DNA of 64,000 nucleotides from Pantoea alfalfae (GTDB lineage Bacteria; Pseudomonadota; Gammaproteobacteria; Enterobacterales; Enterobacteriaceae): NCBI RefSeq assembly GCF_019880205.1, contig NZ_CP082292.1, positions 3,658,001 to 3,722,000 of the forward strand, read 5' to 3'. Shown piece by piece: positions 7,893 to 16,773 of this stretch (position 1 is its first letter; each line of letters starts with the position of its first letter). The notes under the pieces were generated by a model. It saw only the letters and a program-made list of their open reading frames with translations, ran no database searches and was not told where the DNA came from. The position numbers and the translations under genes were made by a program.

Positions 7893-9677
7893 TTATGCCT
7901 GCACCAGTGGACCAGGGTTTTTCAGGTAGTGCTCGCGAATCGCTTTGGCTGACCAGTAGGTCAGCGCCGCCACCATGCCGGTCGGGTTATAACCCAGTCC
8001 CTGCGGGAAGGCGGATGCGCCCGGTACAAACACATTTGGCACATCCCAGCTTTGCAGATAACGGTTCACCGCACTGGTTTTGGGATCGTCTCCCATGATC
8101 GCCCCGCCACTGATGTGGGTGGTCTGATACACCGTAGAGTCAAAATGGGTGCCCGGCTTTTTCGCGCCGCCGATGATCATCTTCGGGTTCATCGCTTCGG
8201 CGATGTTGCGCATCTTACCGACCATAAACTGCGCCATCTTGATGTCGTTCTCCTGCCAGTCAAAGGTCATGCGCAGCAGCGGCTGTCCATAGGCATCTTT
8301 ATAGTGAGGATCGAGATCGAGGTAGTTAGCGCGATAGGACTGGTGTGCGCCGTGCGCATCCATCGACAGGTGGTGGGTGTAAGTATCCGCCACCGCCGCT
8401 TTCCATTGGCTGCCCCAGTTAGGTGTGCCCGCTGGCACCGGCAGACCGGAGATCGGTTTGGTACCCGCCTGGTTGACCCAGAATGGCGAACCGCCGACAA
8501 AGCCCAGCGGCCCGTGGTCGAAGTTATCCGCATTGAAATCATCAATGCCGACGCCCGCGCCACCCGCACCGATGAACGGATTGGTGGTGGTGTTTTTATC
8601 AAACAGCGCCTTGAGCGTGGAGAGGTTCTGATAAGCGAAGTTGCGGCCTACGGTGCCTTCGTTAGTGATCGGATTGTACGGTTTACCGATGCCCGACAGC
8701 AGCATCAGATGCACATTATGGAACTGGAAGGCGGACAGGATCACCAGGTCAGCGGACTGGACCTGCTCGCGACCCTGCCCATCCACATAGGTCACGCCGG
8801 TCGCGCGCGTTTTGTCATCGCTGAGATTAACCCGCAGCACATAAGAGTTATTGCGCAGCTCGAACTTCGGCTCCTGACGCAGCGCGGGCAGGATGTTCAC
8901 ATTAGGCGACGCTTTGGAATACATGTAGCAGGCGTAGCCGCTGCAGTAACCGCAGAAGTTGCATGGCCCCATCTGCGCGCCATAGGTGTTGGTATAAGGG
9001 CCCGATGTGTTGGCGGACGGCAGATCGTAAGGATGATAGCCGACCGACTCAGCGGCCTGAGCAAACAGCTGCGCTGAATAAGTACGCTTCTGCGCGGGCA
9101 GCGGGAAGTTATCGGAGCGATCCGGCGCAAACGGGTTGCCGCCTTTATCTTTGCCGACCACCTTCCCCTTAATGCTCCAGGCGCTGCCGGAGGTGCCAAA
9201 GACTTTTTCTGCCTTGTCGAAGAACGGCTCAAGCTCATCGTAGCTGACGCCGAAATCCTGAATCGTCATGCCCTCCGGGATAAAGTTCTTACCATAGCGC
9301 TCTTCGTAATGGCTGCGCATCCGCAGTTCAACCGGATCGACACGGAAATGAACGCCGGACCAGTGCAGACCTGCGCCACCTGTGCCGGTGCCTGGCAGAA
9401 ACGCCGCCAGCTGGCGATAGGGAACAGCCGTCTGCGAGGCGTCATGACGAATGGTTACGGTGCTTTTAGAGAGATCCTGGAACAGCTTTTTGCGAACGTT
9501 ATAGGTCAGCTCATCAATGGACTGCGGATAGGAGCCATCAGGATAGGTATCGCGATGCGGTCCGCGCTCCAGCGCCAGCACGTGAAGGCCCGCTTCGGTC
9601 AGCTCTTTCGCCATAATCGCGCCTGCCCAGCCGAAGCCGACAATCACCGCATCCACTTTTTTCATTTCGTTAGCCAT
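7893..9677 (-). CDS. gluconate 2-dehydrogenase flavoprotein (GMC family) subunit
   Basis: The 594-residue catalytic subunit of a membrane-bound dehydrogenase that probably oxidises gluconate to 2-ketogluconate on the periplasmic face. The FAD-binding motif VIVGFGWAGA lies at residues 11-20, and the C-terminal GMC_oxred_C region contains THISGGAIMGDDP and VFVPGASAFPQGLGYNPTG. A cysteine group C239, C242, C245 and C250 matches the region thought to hold an iron-sulfur cluster in related FAD-dependent sugar dehydrogenases. It has no signal peptide, as expected if it is co-exported with the Tat-signal small subunit encoded immediately upstream (two-base gap). A 2-ketogluconate or sorbitol dehydrogenase is the alternative. 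Confidence 0.88.
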   Translation of the reverse strand: MANEMKKVDAVIVGFGWAGAIMAKELTEAGLHVLALERGPHRDTYPDGSYPQSIDELTYNVRKKLFQDLSKSTVTIRHDASQTAVPYRQLAAFLPGTGTGGAGLHWSGVHFRVDPVELRMRSHYEERYGKNFIPEGMTIQDFGVSYDELEPFFDKAEKVFGTSGSAWSIKGKVVGKDKGGNPFAPDRSDNFPLPAQKRTYSAQLFAQAAESVGYHPYDLPSANTSGPYTNTYGAQMGPCNFCGYCSGYACYMYSKASPNVNILPALRQEPKFELRNNSYVLRVNLSDDKTRATGVTYVDGQGREQVQSADLVILSAFQFHNVHLMLLSGIGKPYNPITNEGTVGRNFAYQNLSTLKALFDKNTTTNPFIGAGGAGVGIDDFNADNFDHGPLGFVGGSPFWVNQAGTKPISGLPVPAGTPNWGSQWKAAVADTYTHHLSMDAHGAHQSYRANYLDLDPHYKDAYGQPLLRMTFDWQENDIKMAQFMVGKMRNIAEAMNPKMIIGGAKKPGTHFDSTVYQTTHISGGAIMGDDPKTSAVNRYLQSWDVPNVFVPGASAFPQGLGYNPTGMVAALTYWSAKAIREHYLKNPGPLVQA

Positions 9678-9679
9678 GC

Positions 9680-10414
9680 TTAGCTTCTCTCCCCGCGAAT
9701 CGACACTGACGGGAACGGATACCGTTCGCCGCGCTCTACCCAGTCCATAAAGTCGGCGCGTGCGCCAGGGAAGTTAATCAGCTTCCAGCCGACCATGCCC
9801 TGATTCCCGCCGTGGATGGGATCGCTGAAGAAGCCTTCGCGTGTGTTCTGCAGCAGGAAGCTGAAGAAAACTTTTGCTGGCAGCTGGCTGAATTCCGCAC
9901 TGCCACTCTCCATCGCCTGCAGTAAGGCATCCTGCTGCTCGCCGCTGAGCTCGGCGAACACCTTGCCGTGCTGCTTTTTACTGTAGTTGTCGGCATCGGC
10001 CAGCCCGAGACGGTAGATCTGCTGTGGCACCAGCGGCAACTGATAGCCCAGCTCTTTCGGCAGATCGGGATTAAACGGCCCCTGCATATACCAGTTCGAG
10101 CCTGTGGCATACGGCGTGTTCATCTGACGATCAATAAACTCCGGCACGCCGGCTTCCAGCGCACCCGGCCCGCGTTCATCACTGGGGATCAGACGCGCTA
10201 CGGCGGCCGTGATAAAGGCGAACTCTTCGGCGGTGAACCAGTTCGGCTGGTAATCACGCGCCTGCTGTGGCGCGGCCGGGGTTTCAGCCGCCTGTGCGGC
10301 GAGCGGCAGAGAGAGCGCGCCCATCGCCGTGGAACCTACCGCCATTGCAGGCGCCAGGGTAATCGTCTTCAGCAAAAAATCCCTGCGTGAATGACCTTTT
10401 TTTTGTTCTGACAT
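9680..10414 (-). CDS. gluconate 2-dehydrogenase small (gamma) subunit
   Basis: A 244-residue small subunit of the membrane gluconate dehydrogenase family. The N-terminus has a twin-arginine signal, SRRDFLLK at residues 9-16, followed by a hydrophobic stretch ending at AAQA, so it is exported by Tat and probably carries the flavoprotein out with it. The motif [20 protein letters not shown] near residue 60 is typical of this subunit. It is the first gene of the operon; about 90 bases upstream lies a perfect palindrome matching the GntR operator. Confidence 0.88.
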   Translation of the reverse strand: MSEQKKGHSRRDFLLKTITLAPAMAVGSTAMGALSLPLAAQAAETPAAPQQARDYQPNWFTAEEFAFITAAVARLIPSDERGPGALEAGVPEFIDRQMNTPYATGSNWYMQGPFNPDLPKELGYQLPLVPQQIYRLGLADADNYSKKQHGKVFAELSGEQQDALLQAMESGSAEFSQLPAKVFFSFLLQNTREGFFSDPIHGGNQGMVGWKLINFPGARADFMDWVERGERYPFPSVSIRGERS

Positions 10415-10502
10415 GACATTGCCTCATTCCCGCCCTATCCGGCGGTATGAAAAATAAATGGTTGCGTTGTAATGGTTTTTATCAGCAAATTCAGGGTAGC
10501 AT

Positions 10503-10528
10503 CTGGCTTGTTACCGGTAACAAGCCAG
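10503..10528. promoter_or_regulatory. GntR-type operator palindrome
   Basis: A perfect 26-bp palindrome whose core, TGTTACCGGTAACA (10510-10523), matches the known enterobacterial GntR gluconate-repressor site. It lies about 90 bases upstream of the dehydrogenase operon and about 160 bases upstream of sbmA on the other side. Repression of the dehydrogenase operon and relief by gluconate is the natural inference. No gntR gene lies in this window. Confidence 0.8.
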
Positions 10529-10689
10529 CATATTGTAACACTGCCATTCACAAAGATTTAGTTCCACGAAACAAAACCGCACAATTTCATTAACATCTAT
10601 CACCGTCCTGTCATGAGCAGAAACAACAGACTACAGACAGCGCCACGTCAAAAACGTTATAACAGGCAACACACAACAGCGGAGTGCCT

Positions 10690-11931
10690 ATGTTTAAGTC
10701 TTTTTTTCCGCGGCCAGCGCTGTTTTTCAGCTCTGCGGCTGTCTGGAGCTTAGTAGCGATTTTTGCCTGGTTCGGCTTTGCCGCGCATCTGCCCGGCATG
10801 TGGCCGACTTTTGAAGCGGCAATGAAAGAACCTTTACCGACCACAGCGGCACGTTTTATCGCCGCGAGTCAGATTTGGTTTTATCTCTATTACTGGATCA
10901 TGGTCGCCATTTTTGCCCTGGCCTGGCGGCTGATTGATGCACATCCGTGGCAACGCTGGTCAGTGTGGGGTTCCGCGCTGATTATCTTTGTCACCTGGTT
11001 TGGCGTGCAGGTGGGGGTGGCTATTAATGCCTGGTATGGTCCGTTCTATGATCTGATACAGAAAGCGCTGACCAAAGCGGGATCGGTGCAGATTGCCGAG
11101 TTTTACCATCAGGTTATCGCGTTTCTCGGCATTGCCTTAATTGCGGTGGTGATTGGCGTTCTCAACTCCTTCTTTATCAGCCACTGGGTTTTCCGCTGGC
11201 GTACCGCCATGAATAACTACTACATGCACAACTGGCAGCGGCTGCGTCATGTGGAAGGTGCCGCACAGCGTGTGCAGGAAGACACCATGCGGTTTGCAAC
11301 GACGCTGGAAAACTGGGGTGTCAGTTTTATTCAGGCGATTATGACGCTGGTGGCGTTTTTGCCGGTACTGGTGGCGCTGTCACATCACGTAAAAGATATC
11401 CCGTTCCTCGGCAATATTCCTTACGCGCTGGTAATTGCCGCAGTGCTCTGGTCTGTATTCGGCACCGGCTTGCTGGCGCTGGTCGGAATTAAGCTGCCAG
11501 GGCTGGAGTTCCGTAATCAGCGGGTTGAAGCCGCCTACCGTAAAGAGCTGGTCTACGGCGAAGACAATGCCGATCGTGCACAACCGCAGACCGTACAGGA
11601 ACTGTTTAGCCGGGTGCGGGTTAACTACTTCCGTCTCTACTTCCACTATCTCTACTTCAACATCACCCGCATTCTCTATCTGCAGGTCGATAACGTGTTT
11701 GGTCTGTTCCTGCTTTTCCCGTCGATTGTGGCAGGCACTATTACGCTGGGCTTACTTAACCAGATTACCAACGTGTTTGATCAGGTGCGTGGCTCGTTCC
11801 AGTATCTGATCGCCTCCTGGTCGACGCTGATCGAACTGATGTCGATCTACAAGCGTCTGCGCAGCTTTGAGCAGATTCTGGATGATGTACCCCATGATGA
11901 GATGAAGCGCGAGGCATCGGAAGAGGTGTAA
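10690..11931 (+). CDS. sbmA: peptide antibiotic transporter SbmA
   Basis: Inner-membrane SbmA/BacA family protein (413 residues; 406 in E. coli), a proton-driven importer of microcin B17/J25, bleomycin and proline-rich antimicrobial peptides. It opens with [13 protein letters not shown], and the blocks [64 protein letters not shown] and [22 protein letters not shown] parallel the E. coli protein. The ATG at 10690 is preferred to the GTG at 10684, because GGAG sits seven bases before it and it matches the family start. It stands alone, divergent from the gluconate dehydrogenase operon, and ends at a strong bidirectional hairpin. Confidence 0.93.
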   Translation: MFKSFFPRPALFFSSAAVWSLVAIFAWFGFAAHLPGMWPTFEAAMKEPLPTTAARFIAASQIWFYLYYWIMVAIFALAWRLIDAHPWQRWSVWGSALIIFVTWFGVQVGVAINAWYGPFYDLIQKALTKAGSVQIAEFYHQVIAFLGIALIAVVIGVLNSFFISHWVFRWRTAMNNYYMHNWQRLRHVEGAAQRVQEDTMRFATTLENWGVSFIQAIMTLVAFLPVLVALSHHVKDIPFLGNIPYALVIAAVLWSVFGTGLLALVGIKLPGLEFRNQRVEAAYRKELVYGEDNADRAQPQTVQELFSRVRVNYFRLYFHYLYFNITRILYLQVDNVFGLFLLFPSIVAGTITLGLLNQITNVFDQVRGSFQYLIASWSTLIELMSIYKRLRSFEQILDDVPHDEMKREASEEV

Positions 11932-11942
11932 CGGGTTGGAAA

Positions 11943-11972
11943 GAGAGAAGCCACGTTAATGTGGCTTCTCTC
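11943..11972. terminator. bidirectional terminator between sbmA and antitoxin gene
   Basis: GAGAGAAGCCAC-N6-GTGGCTTCTCTC is a perfect 12-bp stem between convergent genes, ending sbmA rightward and the toxin-antitoxin operon leftward. Confidence 0.8.
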
Positions 11973-11978
11973 ATTTAA

Positions 11979-12278
11979 TCACAGATCAAAAGCTATTCTT
12001 TTGCCTGTCGGCAATTTGACATCGATACTTATCTCGCCTCCCAGAGCCGTAACGTAACGCTTCAGCGTAGAAAGGCGGGGATCATTATCAGCCTGTTCCA
12101 TTCTGGCGATAGTTGGCTGTTTCACACCCATTGCCTGCGCCATCTCTGTCTGTGACAGGTTAAGTTCTTCGCGCAACATGTGTAGCGCGATAGCCTGCCG
12201 CATTGCATCGACTTTTTTGGCAATGCGTTCGCGACTCTCCGGACTTTGATTTGCCATCAGCTCTTTTAAATTAGCCAT
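11979..12278 (-). CDS. HigA-type antitoxin, XRE helix-turn-helix
   Basis: A 99-residue antitoxin with a helix-turn-helix, ELNLSQTEMAQAMGVKQPTIARMEQ (about residues 38-62), followed by a short C-terminal strand region ending KRIAFDL. It should bind and neutralise the toxin encoded upstream and repress the operon. The ATG at 12278 is preferred over the in-frame ATG at 12290, because GGAGGGG precedes it. With this start it overlaps the toxin gene's end by eight bases, so translation is coupled. The order toxin first, antitoxin second is that of higBA modules. Two palindromes upstream of the toxin gene are likely its operators. Confidence 0.87.
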   Translation of the reverse strand: MANLKELMANQSPESRERIAKKVDAMRQAIALHMLREELNLSQTEMAQAMGVKQPTIARMEQADNDPRLSTLKRYVTALGGEISIDVKLPTGKRIAFDL

Positions 12279-12624
12279 TATCCCCTCCATTCAAATATTT
12301 GCGGAATTCAGCATCTGCCAATTTGATCATGTCTTTATAGAATTTCTTTTCCTTAACCCCGGTTTTATCGCCTGCACACAACACAATGCCACGGCGAGAA
12401 GGATCAAAAGCAAAGAAGGCCCGTATCGGTTTGCCTTGATGCTGTACTCTTAATTCTTTCATATTCGGAAAATCAGAGCCGTCTACGGTATCAGCAAACG
12501 GCCTCGCTAAATGCGGCCCATACTCAGACAGGATAACTATCGCGGCGAGCATATCCTCCTTCAGTTCCTCACTCTGAGCCTTAAACCACTCATCAAATCT
12601 TTTGGTTGTATCCACATCCCACAT
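12271..12624 (-). CDS. HigB-type (Gp49-like) toxin
   Basis: A 117-residue protein of the RelE/HigB, phage Gp49-like toxin family, expected to be a translation-dependent mRNA interferase. Visible family features are the N-terminal FDEWFKAQ, the central KELRVQHQGKPIRAFFAFDP (about residues 54-73) and the basic C-terminal GVKEKKFYKDMIKLADAEF. It is first in a two-gene leftward operon with the antitoxin. The gene is intact, unlike the antitoxin remnant at 4562-4738. Activity is inferred from family only. Confidence 0.87.
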   Translation of the reverse strand: MWDVDTTKRFDEWFKAQSEELKEDMLAAIVILSEYGPHLARPFADTVDGSDFPNMKELRVQHQGKPIRAFFAFDPSRRGIVLCAGDKTGVKEKKFYKDMIKLADAEFRKYLNGGDNG

Positions 12625-12635
12625 CGCAACATCGC

Positions 12636-12680
12636 TTATAGCGAATAAGCTATAAATGATGCTATAGCCTGTTCGCTATA
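12636..12680. promoter_or_regulatory. tandem operator palindromes of the toxin-antitoxin operon
   Basis: Two inverted repeats share the form TATAGC-N6-GCTATA: one at 12637-12654 (extended to TTATAGC/GCTATAA at 12636-12655) and one at 12663-12680. Their centres are 26 bp apart. They lie just upstream of the toxin start and are the expected binding sites for the HigA-type antitoxin. Confidence 0.7.
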
Positions 12681-12750
12681 AAGGCAAGTGTCTCGCGGGC
12701 CGCCAGGGCAAAAGGATATTCCAGACCTCAAACCGGCTTTGAAAATAAAA

Positions 12751-12772
12751 AAGCCACTCGTCAGAGTGGCTT
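12751..12772. terminator. hairpin between toxin-antitoxin promoter and yncE
   Basis: AAGCCACTC-N4-GAGTGGCTT with A-rich sequence on the left. For the leftward yncE transcript this gives a stem followed by a T-rich tail. Confidence 0.7.
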
Positions 12773-12834
12773 TCTCGTTTACAAAGACCGGATGTAAAAC
12801 AGCTTCAATACAGCAGTGTCCGGGACGTCACGCC

Positions 12835-13887
12835 TTACAGTGCAATACGCATCACGCTGTCAGGATTTTTTGGCGGCGCCTTACGCGAGCCAGGCTGTTT
12901 CACGCTGACATAAAGCACCTTGCCGTCTGCCGAGAGTGCCAGACTGTTAGGCAACGCCGGGGTTTTTACCGTGCGCTTCACCTTATAGCTGCTGGCGTCG
13001 ATGATGCTGACTTCCCCCGCTTTGCGATGAGTAACATAAAGCTCATCGCGATCACCATTGAACAGCACCGCCAGCGATTCCGGCACATCAATCCGCTGAA
13101 TCACCTGCTGATTACGCAGATCAACCACCAGCACCTGCGCCTGCTTTGAATCCGTCAGGAAAGCGCGTTGACCATGCGTATCCAGCGCAATGTTCAGGAA
13201 GAAGTGCTCTTTATCGCCGTCAATCTTCTGCTTCTTCTCAACCGCATTTGTACGTGCATTAATGGTTACCAGTTCGCCATCAGCATTAGTGACGTAGATC
13301 TTTTGCGCGTCGGCATCCACAGCCAGACCGGTGCCCATTTTGCCGGTATTCGGGATGGTGCTGACAAGTTTCATCGTGCTGCCATCCACCACCCAGACCA
13401 CGCTCTGCGGTCCCAGTCCGGTGATATACACCCGGTTAGTTTTCGCATCAACCGCCACCTGGCGTGGCTGCAGCGGACGCACGGCCTCACTGCGCGGACG
13501 GCTATCCAGCACCAGCGTATTCAGTACCTTGCCGCTACTGGCGTCGATAGCGGTCACCGAACCGTTTACGGTGTTACCGATATAAAGCACGTTGGTTTGG
13601 GGGTTGATCGCCGCACCAAACGATTTCAGCTCAGTGTGGATTGCCTGCTGCACCCCCAGCGTCGCCGGGTCGAGACGGAAAACCGTGCCGCCGTTACCGC
13701 TGCTGTTCTGCGCTGTCGCCACGAACAGCGCGTTGTCTTTCGGGCTGACCGCCAGTTCATAAACACCTTTACCCACTGACTGATTAAGATCCGCCGCCTG
13801 CGCTGCCAGCCATCCAGAGGCAGAGAACAGGGCCGTAGCCAGTAACAGCGGACGCAGGGTCCGGCGCGTAATGGTAATCGCTTTCAT
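12835..13887 (-). CDS. yncE: periplasmic YncE-like beta-propeller protein
   Basis: A 350-residue secreted protein (353 in E. coli YncE). The signal peptide is LRPLLLATALFSASGWLAAQA at the N-terminus. The mature part is made of repeated YVTN-type blades such as NVLYIGNTVNGSVTAIDASSG, NRVYITGLGPQSVVWVVDGS, QKIYVTNADGELVTINARTN and DELYVTHRKAGEVSIIDASS, forming a seven-bladed propeller in the E. coli structure. The E. coli gene is iron-repressed through Fur, its protein binds DNA in vitro, and its physiological role is unclear. A Fur-box-like site lies about 95 bases upstream here, consistent with the same control. Confidence 0.88.
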   Translation of the reverse strand: MKAITITRRTLRPLLLATALFSASGWLAAQAADLNQSVGKGVYELAVSPKDNALFVATAQNSSGNGGTVFRLDPATLGVQQAIHTELKSFGAAINPQTNVLYIGNTVNGSVTAIDASSGKVLNTLVLDSRPRSEAVRPLQPRQVAVDAKTNRVYITGLGPQSVVWVVDGSTMKLVSTIPNTGKMGTGLAVDADAQKIYVTNADGELVTINARTNAVEKKQKIDGDKEHFFLNIALDTHGQRAFLTDSKQAQVLVVDLRNQQVIQRIDVPESLAVLFNGDRDELYVTHRKAGEVSIIDASSYKVKRTVKTPALPNSLALSADGKVLYVSVKQPGSRKAPPKNPDSVMRIAL

Positions 13888-13982
13888 AACTTCTCCAGAG
13901 TTAATTCACTGCAGACGCAGTGATAAGAAAGCCCAACATTGCAACCAGAAAGGCCTGACACACAGGCTGATTTACTTTTTTT

Positions 13983-14001
13983 GAGAATGATAATTATTTA
14001 T
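13983..14001. promoter_or_regulatory. Fur box upstream of yncE
   Basis: GAGAATGATAATTATTTAT matches the 19-bp Fur consensus at 14 positions by direct comparison. Its place upstream of yncE agrees with the known Fur regulation of yncE in E. coli. Confidence 0.65.
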
Positions 14002-14040
14002 GAAGGAAAGGGACAGGATTATTCGCGGAGAAACGAAGCC

Positions 14041-14060
14041 AGGACGCCCGGAGGCGTCCT
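14041..14060 (-). terminator. hairpin after DUF1471 gene
   Basis: AGGACGCC-N4-GGCGTCCT is a perfect 8-bp stem just downstream of the leftward DUF1471 gene. No long T-run follows, so termination strength is uncertain. Confidence 0.5.
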
Positions 14061-14084
14061 GTCAGCACAAGAGGGTAGAACGTT

Positions 14085-14294
14085 TTATTTCAGCAGTTCA
14101 GCGGTCATGTGAACGCCGTTGTTGGTGTAAGCTTCAGTGATTTTATATGAAGCACCAGCTTCCTGCGCCTGGGCAGCAATTTTCGCTTCCGCACCATCCA
14201 GCGTAGAGTCGATGGCGGTCACAGATTGGGCGAAGCTGGCGAATGGCAGAACAGAAAGCGCGATAACAGCTGCAAAAGTTTTGATAGATTTCAT
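14085..14294 (-). CDS. small secreted DUF1471 (YhcN/BhsA-like) protein
   Basis: A 69-residue protein of the enterobacterial DUF1471 family, related to BhsA, McbA and YhcN, which are periplasmic or envelope stress and biofilm proteins. It has a signal peptide (IKTFAAVIALSVLPFASFA) and a mature domain of about 48 residues with AEAKIAAQAQEAGASYKITEAYTNNGVHMTAELLK, the usual C-terminal pattern. The ATG at 14294 is preferred over the upstream TTG, because GAGGAATTG supplies the ribosome site. It is a single-gene unit. Which DUF1471 paralogue it is cannot be told from sequence. Confidence 0.85.
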   Translation of the reverse strand: MKSIKTFAAVIALSVLPFASFAQSVTAIDSTLDGAEAKIAAQAQEAGASYKITEAYTNNGVHMTAELLK

Positions 14295-14471
14295 GGTCAA
14301 TTCCTCGTTTAATTTTTATCAGGTAAGGCGTGATGCCTTGTTGATAGATATATTAGTCCGGAAGTTGATCAGTAAAAAGCGGAGGATTTTGCTTAACTCT
14401 TTCAGTAAAATTGAGCATAAAAAGCACGTATCGCACAGTTATCGCTCAAAAGGTTAATCACCCGCATCTAT

Positions 14472-14499
14472 AAAAAAAGGCAGCATAATGCGCTACCTT
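14472..14499 (-). terminator. terminator of nepI-like gene
   Basis: On the minus strand GGTAGC and GCTGCC pair (with one G-U) around GCATTAT, followed by seven T residues, directly after the stop of the exporter gene. Confidence 0.65.
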
Positions 14500-14506
14500 C
14501 AGAAGA

Positions 14507-15694
14507 TTAACCGTGATGCCGCACCCGAGTGAAGATGGTCAGTGCGGCCAGCAGCATCAGCACACCACTGGCAACGAACACGCCGCCTGCTCCGCGCAGG
14601 TCAAACATCCAGCCGCCTGCTGCCGCGCCGACGGTAATCGCCAGTTGAATGGTGGCGACCAGTAACCCGCCGCCCGATTCCGCGTCATCCGGCACCGCGC
14701 GTGAAATCCAGGTTGACCAGCCGGTTGGCATCGAACCAAATGCCATCCCCCAGATTGCCACACCTGCGCCTACCATCCAGCTGACATCGCCAAAGCTCAC
14801 CAGCATCAGCGCCGTGACACTCATTAACAGCGCCATCCCGCTCAGCGTCAGCGATACGCTGCGGGTGACCAGAAAACCCGCCAGCGAGGTACCAAAGAAG
14901 TTCGCCACGCCAAAGGCGAGCAGCGCCAGCGACAGCTGATTAAGGCTGAGCTGTGCAACGCCTTCCAGGAACGGACGCAGATAGGTGAAGAAAGCGAAGT
15001 GGCCGGTAAACATCATGATCACCGCCAGCATGCCCCAGCGCATCACGCCGATACGCAGGAGCGCCAGCACGCCGCCATTGCGGGCTTTGTTCTCTGCCGG
15101 CATGGCGGGCAGGGTAAAGAACTGCCACAGCAGTGCCACCGCACCCAGTCCGGCGGTCAGCATAAAGATGTTACGCCAGCCCACCACTCCGCCGAGATAG
15201 CTGCCAAGTGGCGTGGCGATAATCGTCGCCAGTGAGATGCCGCTGAAGACAATAGAGAGCGCACGCGGTACCTGGTCAGTGGGTACCAGGCGCATGGTGA
15301 TGGCCGTTGAGAGCGTCCAGAAGCCGCCGATGGCCATTCCCAGCAGCACCCGCGCCAGCAGGATCACCGTCAGGTCAGCCGCAAACGCCACCATCAGCGC
15401 CGAAGCAATCAGCAATAGCGAAAACACCAGCATGACAATGCGGCGATCGATACGCCGCGTAACGCTGCCGGTGACCAGACTGGTAAACAGCGCCACCAGC
15501 GCGGTGATGGTGACGGTCTGTCCCGCCTGCCCTTCTGAAACGCCCAGGCTGTGGGCCATTGGCGTCAACAGACTCACGGGTAAAAATTCGGCGGTAATCA
15601 GGCTGAACACCCCAAACGCCATAGCAAATACCGCGCCCCAGGCGGGACGGGTCGGCGAGGAAACCTCATCAGCCACTTCGGTTGTCAGACTCAT
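14507..15694 (-). CDS. MFS exporter, NepI-like
   Basis: A 395-residue, 12-helix major facilitator exporter of the DHA1 group. The opening PAWGAVFAMAFGVFSLITAEFLPVSLLTPMA, the LARVLLGMAIGGFWTLSTAITMRLVP segment and MPTGWSTWISRAVPDDAE closely parallel the purine ribonucleoside exporter NepI of E. coli. The ATG at 15694 follows GGAG. A longer frame reaches back to 15952, but that part overlaps the divergent AraC gene and has no family resemblance. The AraC gene starting at 15799 is its probable regulator. Substrate is not proven. Confidence 0.85.
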   Translation of the reverse strand: MSLTTEVADEVSSPTRPAWGAVFAMAFGVFSLITAEFLPVSLLTPMAHSLGVSEGQAGQTVTITALVALFTSLVTGSVTRRIDRRIVMLVFSLLLIASALMVAFAADLTVILLARVLLGMAIGGFWTLSTAITMRLVPTDQVPRALSIVFSGISLATIIATPLGSYLGGVVGWRNIFMLTAGLGAVALLWQFFTLPAMPAENKARNGGVLALLRIGVMRWGMLAVIMMFTGHFAFFTYLRPFLEGVAQLSLNQLSLALLAFGVANFFGTSLAGFLVTRSVSLTLSGMALLMSVTALMLVSFGDVSWMVGAGVAIWGMAFGSMPTGWSTWISRAVPDDAESGGGLLVATIQLAITVGAAAGGWMFDLRGAGGVFVASGVLMLLAALTIFTRVRHHG

Positions 15695-15798
15695 GCTGCT
15701 TCTCCGGAAGATAAAAAAGTGAGTGTGAGCATAGAGTGGAGCGTCAGGACGATCTATGATGCTTACACCTTCATTTTTGATAATTCGTCCGGAATCGT

Positions 15799-16764
15799 AT
15801 GAGCCACTATGGAGATCTGACCAGTGAGCTGCTGATGGGAATGCGTCTGTATGGCGTGAACTATCAGCGTATCGCGGTAAGCGCGCCGTTCGGGTTGCAT
15901 TATGAGCATGCGCCGGGGCGGGCGCAGTTTCACTTTGTCGGGCGCGGCTCACTGCTGGTGCGCAGCGCCTCCGGCGAACTGTTTCAGCTCAACAGCGGCG
16001 ATGCGCTGCTGGTGCCGCACGGTAAGCCGCACAGCCTGATCTCCAGTGAGGAGGCGGACTGCCAGTGTATTAAGAACATGGCGAGTAAGCCGATTTGCGA
16101 CAGCGTCTGCGCGATTGCCGCACCGGAAGATGCCTGTGATGACGAGCACAGCGTGCTGCTGTTCAGCGCCTGCATGGCGTTTGAGCTTGGCGGTATGCAA
16201 CCACTGATCACTACCATGCCGGATGTGATGCTGGTGAGTACCCTGCTGTCGCAGTACCCGGAGATTCAGCCGATTCTGGCGGCGATGGAGCGGGAGTCGC
16301 GCACCCGCCAGGCGGGATTTGCCGGAATTCTGTCGCGCCTGGCGGATGTGGTTGCCGCGCTGATAGTTCGCGGCTGGGTAGAGAATGGCTGCGGCCAGAG
16401 TAGCGGGCTGGTACAGGCGATGCGCGATCCGCGTCTGAGCCAGGCGATTGCCGCGATGCATCGGGAGCCGGGCGAAAACTGGACGGTGGCGCGACTCGCC
16501 AGCGTGGCGGGCTGTTCGCGTTCGGTGTTCGCCGGACGTTTTCTCACGGCTACCGGCATGACGCCGCTGCGATATCTGACCGAGTTGCGGATGCGGCTGG
16601 CGGTGCAGCGGATCGTAAACAATGGCGAAGCGGTGGAAGCCGTGGCCTATCATCTCGGCTACGGCTCAATTGCGGCATTCAGTCGTGCCTTTAAGCGGAT
16701 TGTCGGGCAATCGCCAGGGGCATTGCGTACCGGACGCGAAGGCACGCAGGCGCTGGCCTCGTAA
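15799..16764 (+). CDS. AraC-family regulator with cupin domain
   Basis: A 321-residue transcription regulator. The N-terminal half is an AraC-type cupin (FHFVGRGSLLVRSASGELFQLNSGDALLVPHGKPHSL, about residues 43-81), and the C-terminal 100 residues carry two helix-turn-helix motifs: ENWTVARLASVAGCSRSVFAGRF and AVEAVAYHLGYGSIAAFSRAFKRIVGQSPGALR. It diverges from the nepI-like exporter with about 100 bases between starts, the usual layout of a local regulator and its target exporter. It ends nine bases before the convergent chemoreceptor gene with no clear terminator. Confidence 0.88.
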   Translation: MSHYGDLTSELLMGMRLYGVNYQRIAVSAPFGLHYEHAPGRAQFHFVGRGSLLVRSASGELFQLNSGDALLVPHGKPHSLISSEEADCQCIKNMASKPICDSVCAIAAPEDACDDEHSVLLFSACMAFELGGMQPLITTMPDVMLVSTLLSQYPEIQPILAAMERESRTRQAGFAGILSRLADVVAALIVRGWVENGCGQSSGLVQAMRDPRLSQAIAAMHREPGENWTVARLASVAGCSRSVFAGRFLTATGMTPLRYLTELRMRLAVQRIVNNGEAVEAVAYHLGYGSIAAFSRAFKRIVGQSPGALRTGREGTQALAS

Positions 16765-16773
16765 TTTTTTCTC

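Noticed and set aside
6899-8098. Long plus-strand frame of 399 codons
   Set aside because: It is antisense to the cytochrome c subunit gene, with arginine/histidine-rich composition typical of shadow frames in GC-rich genes.
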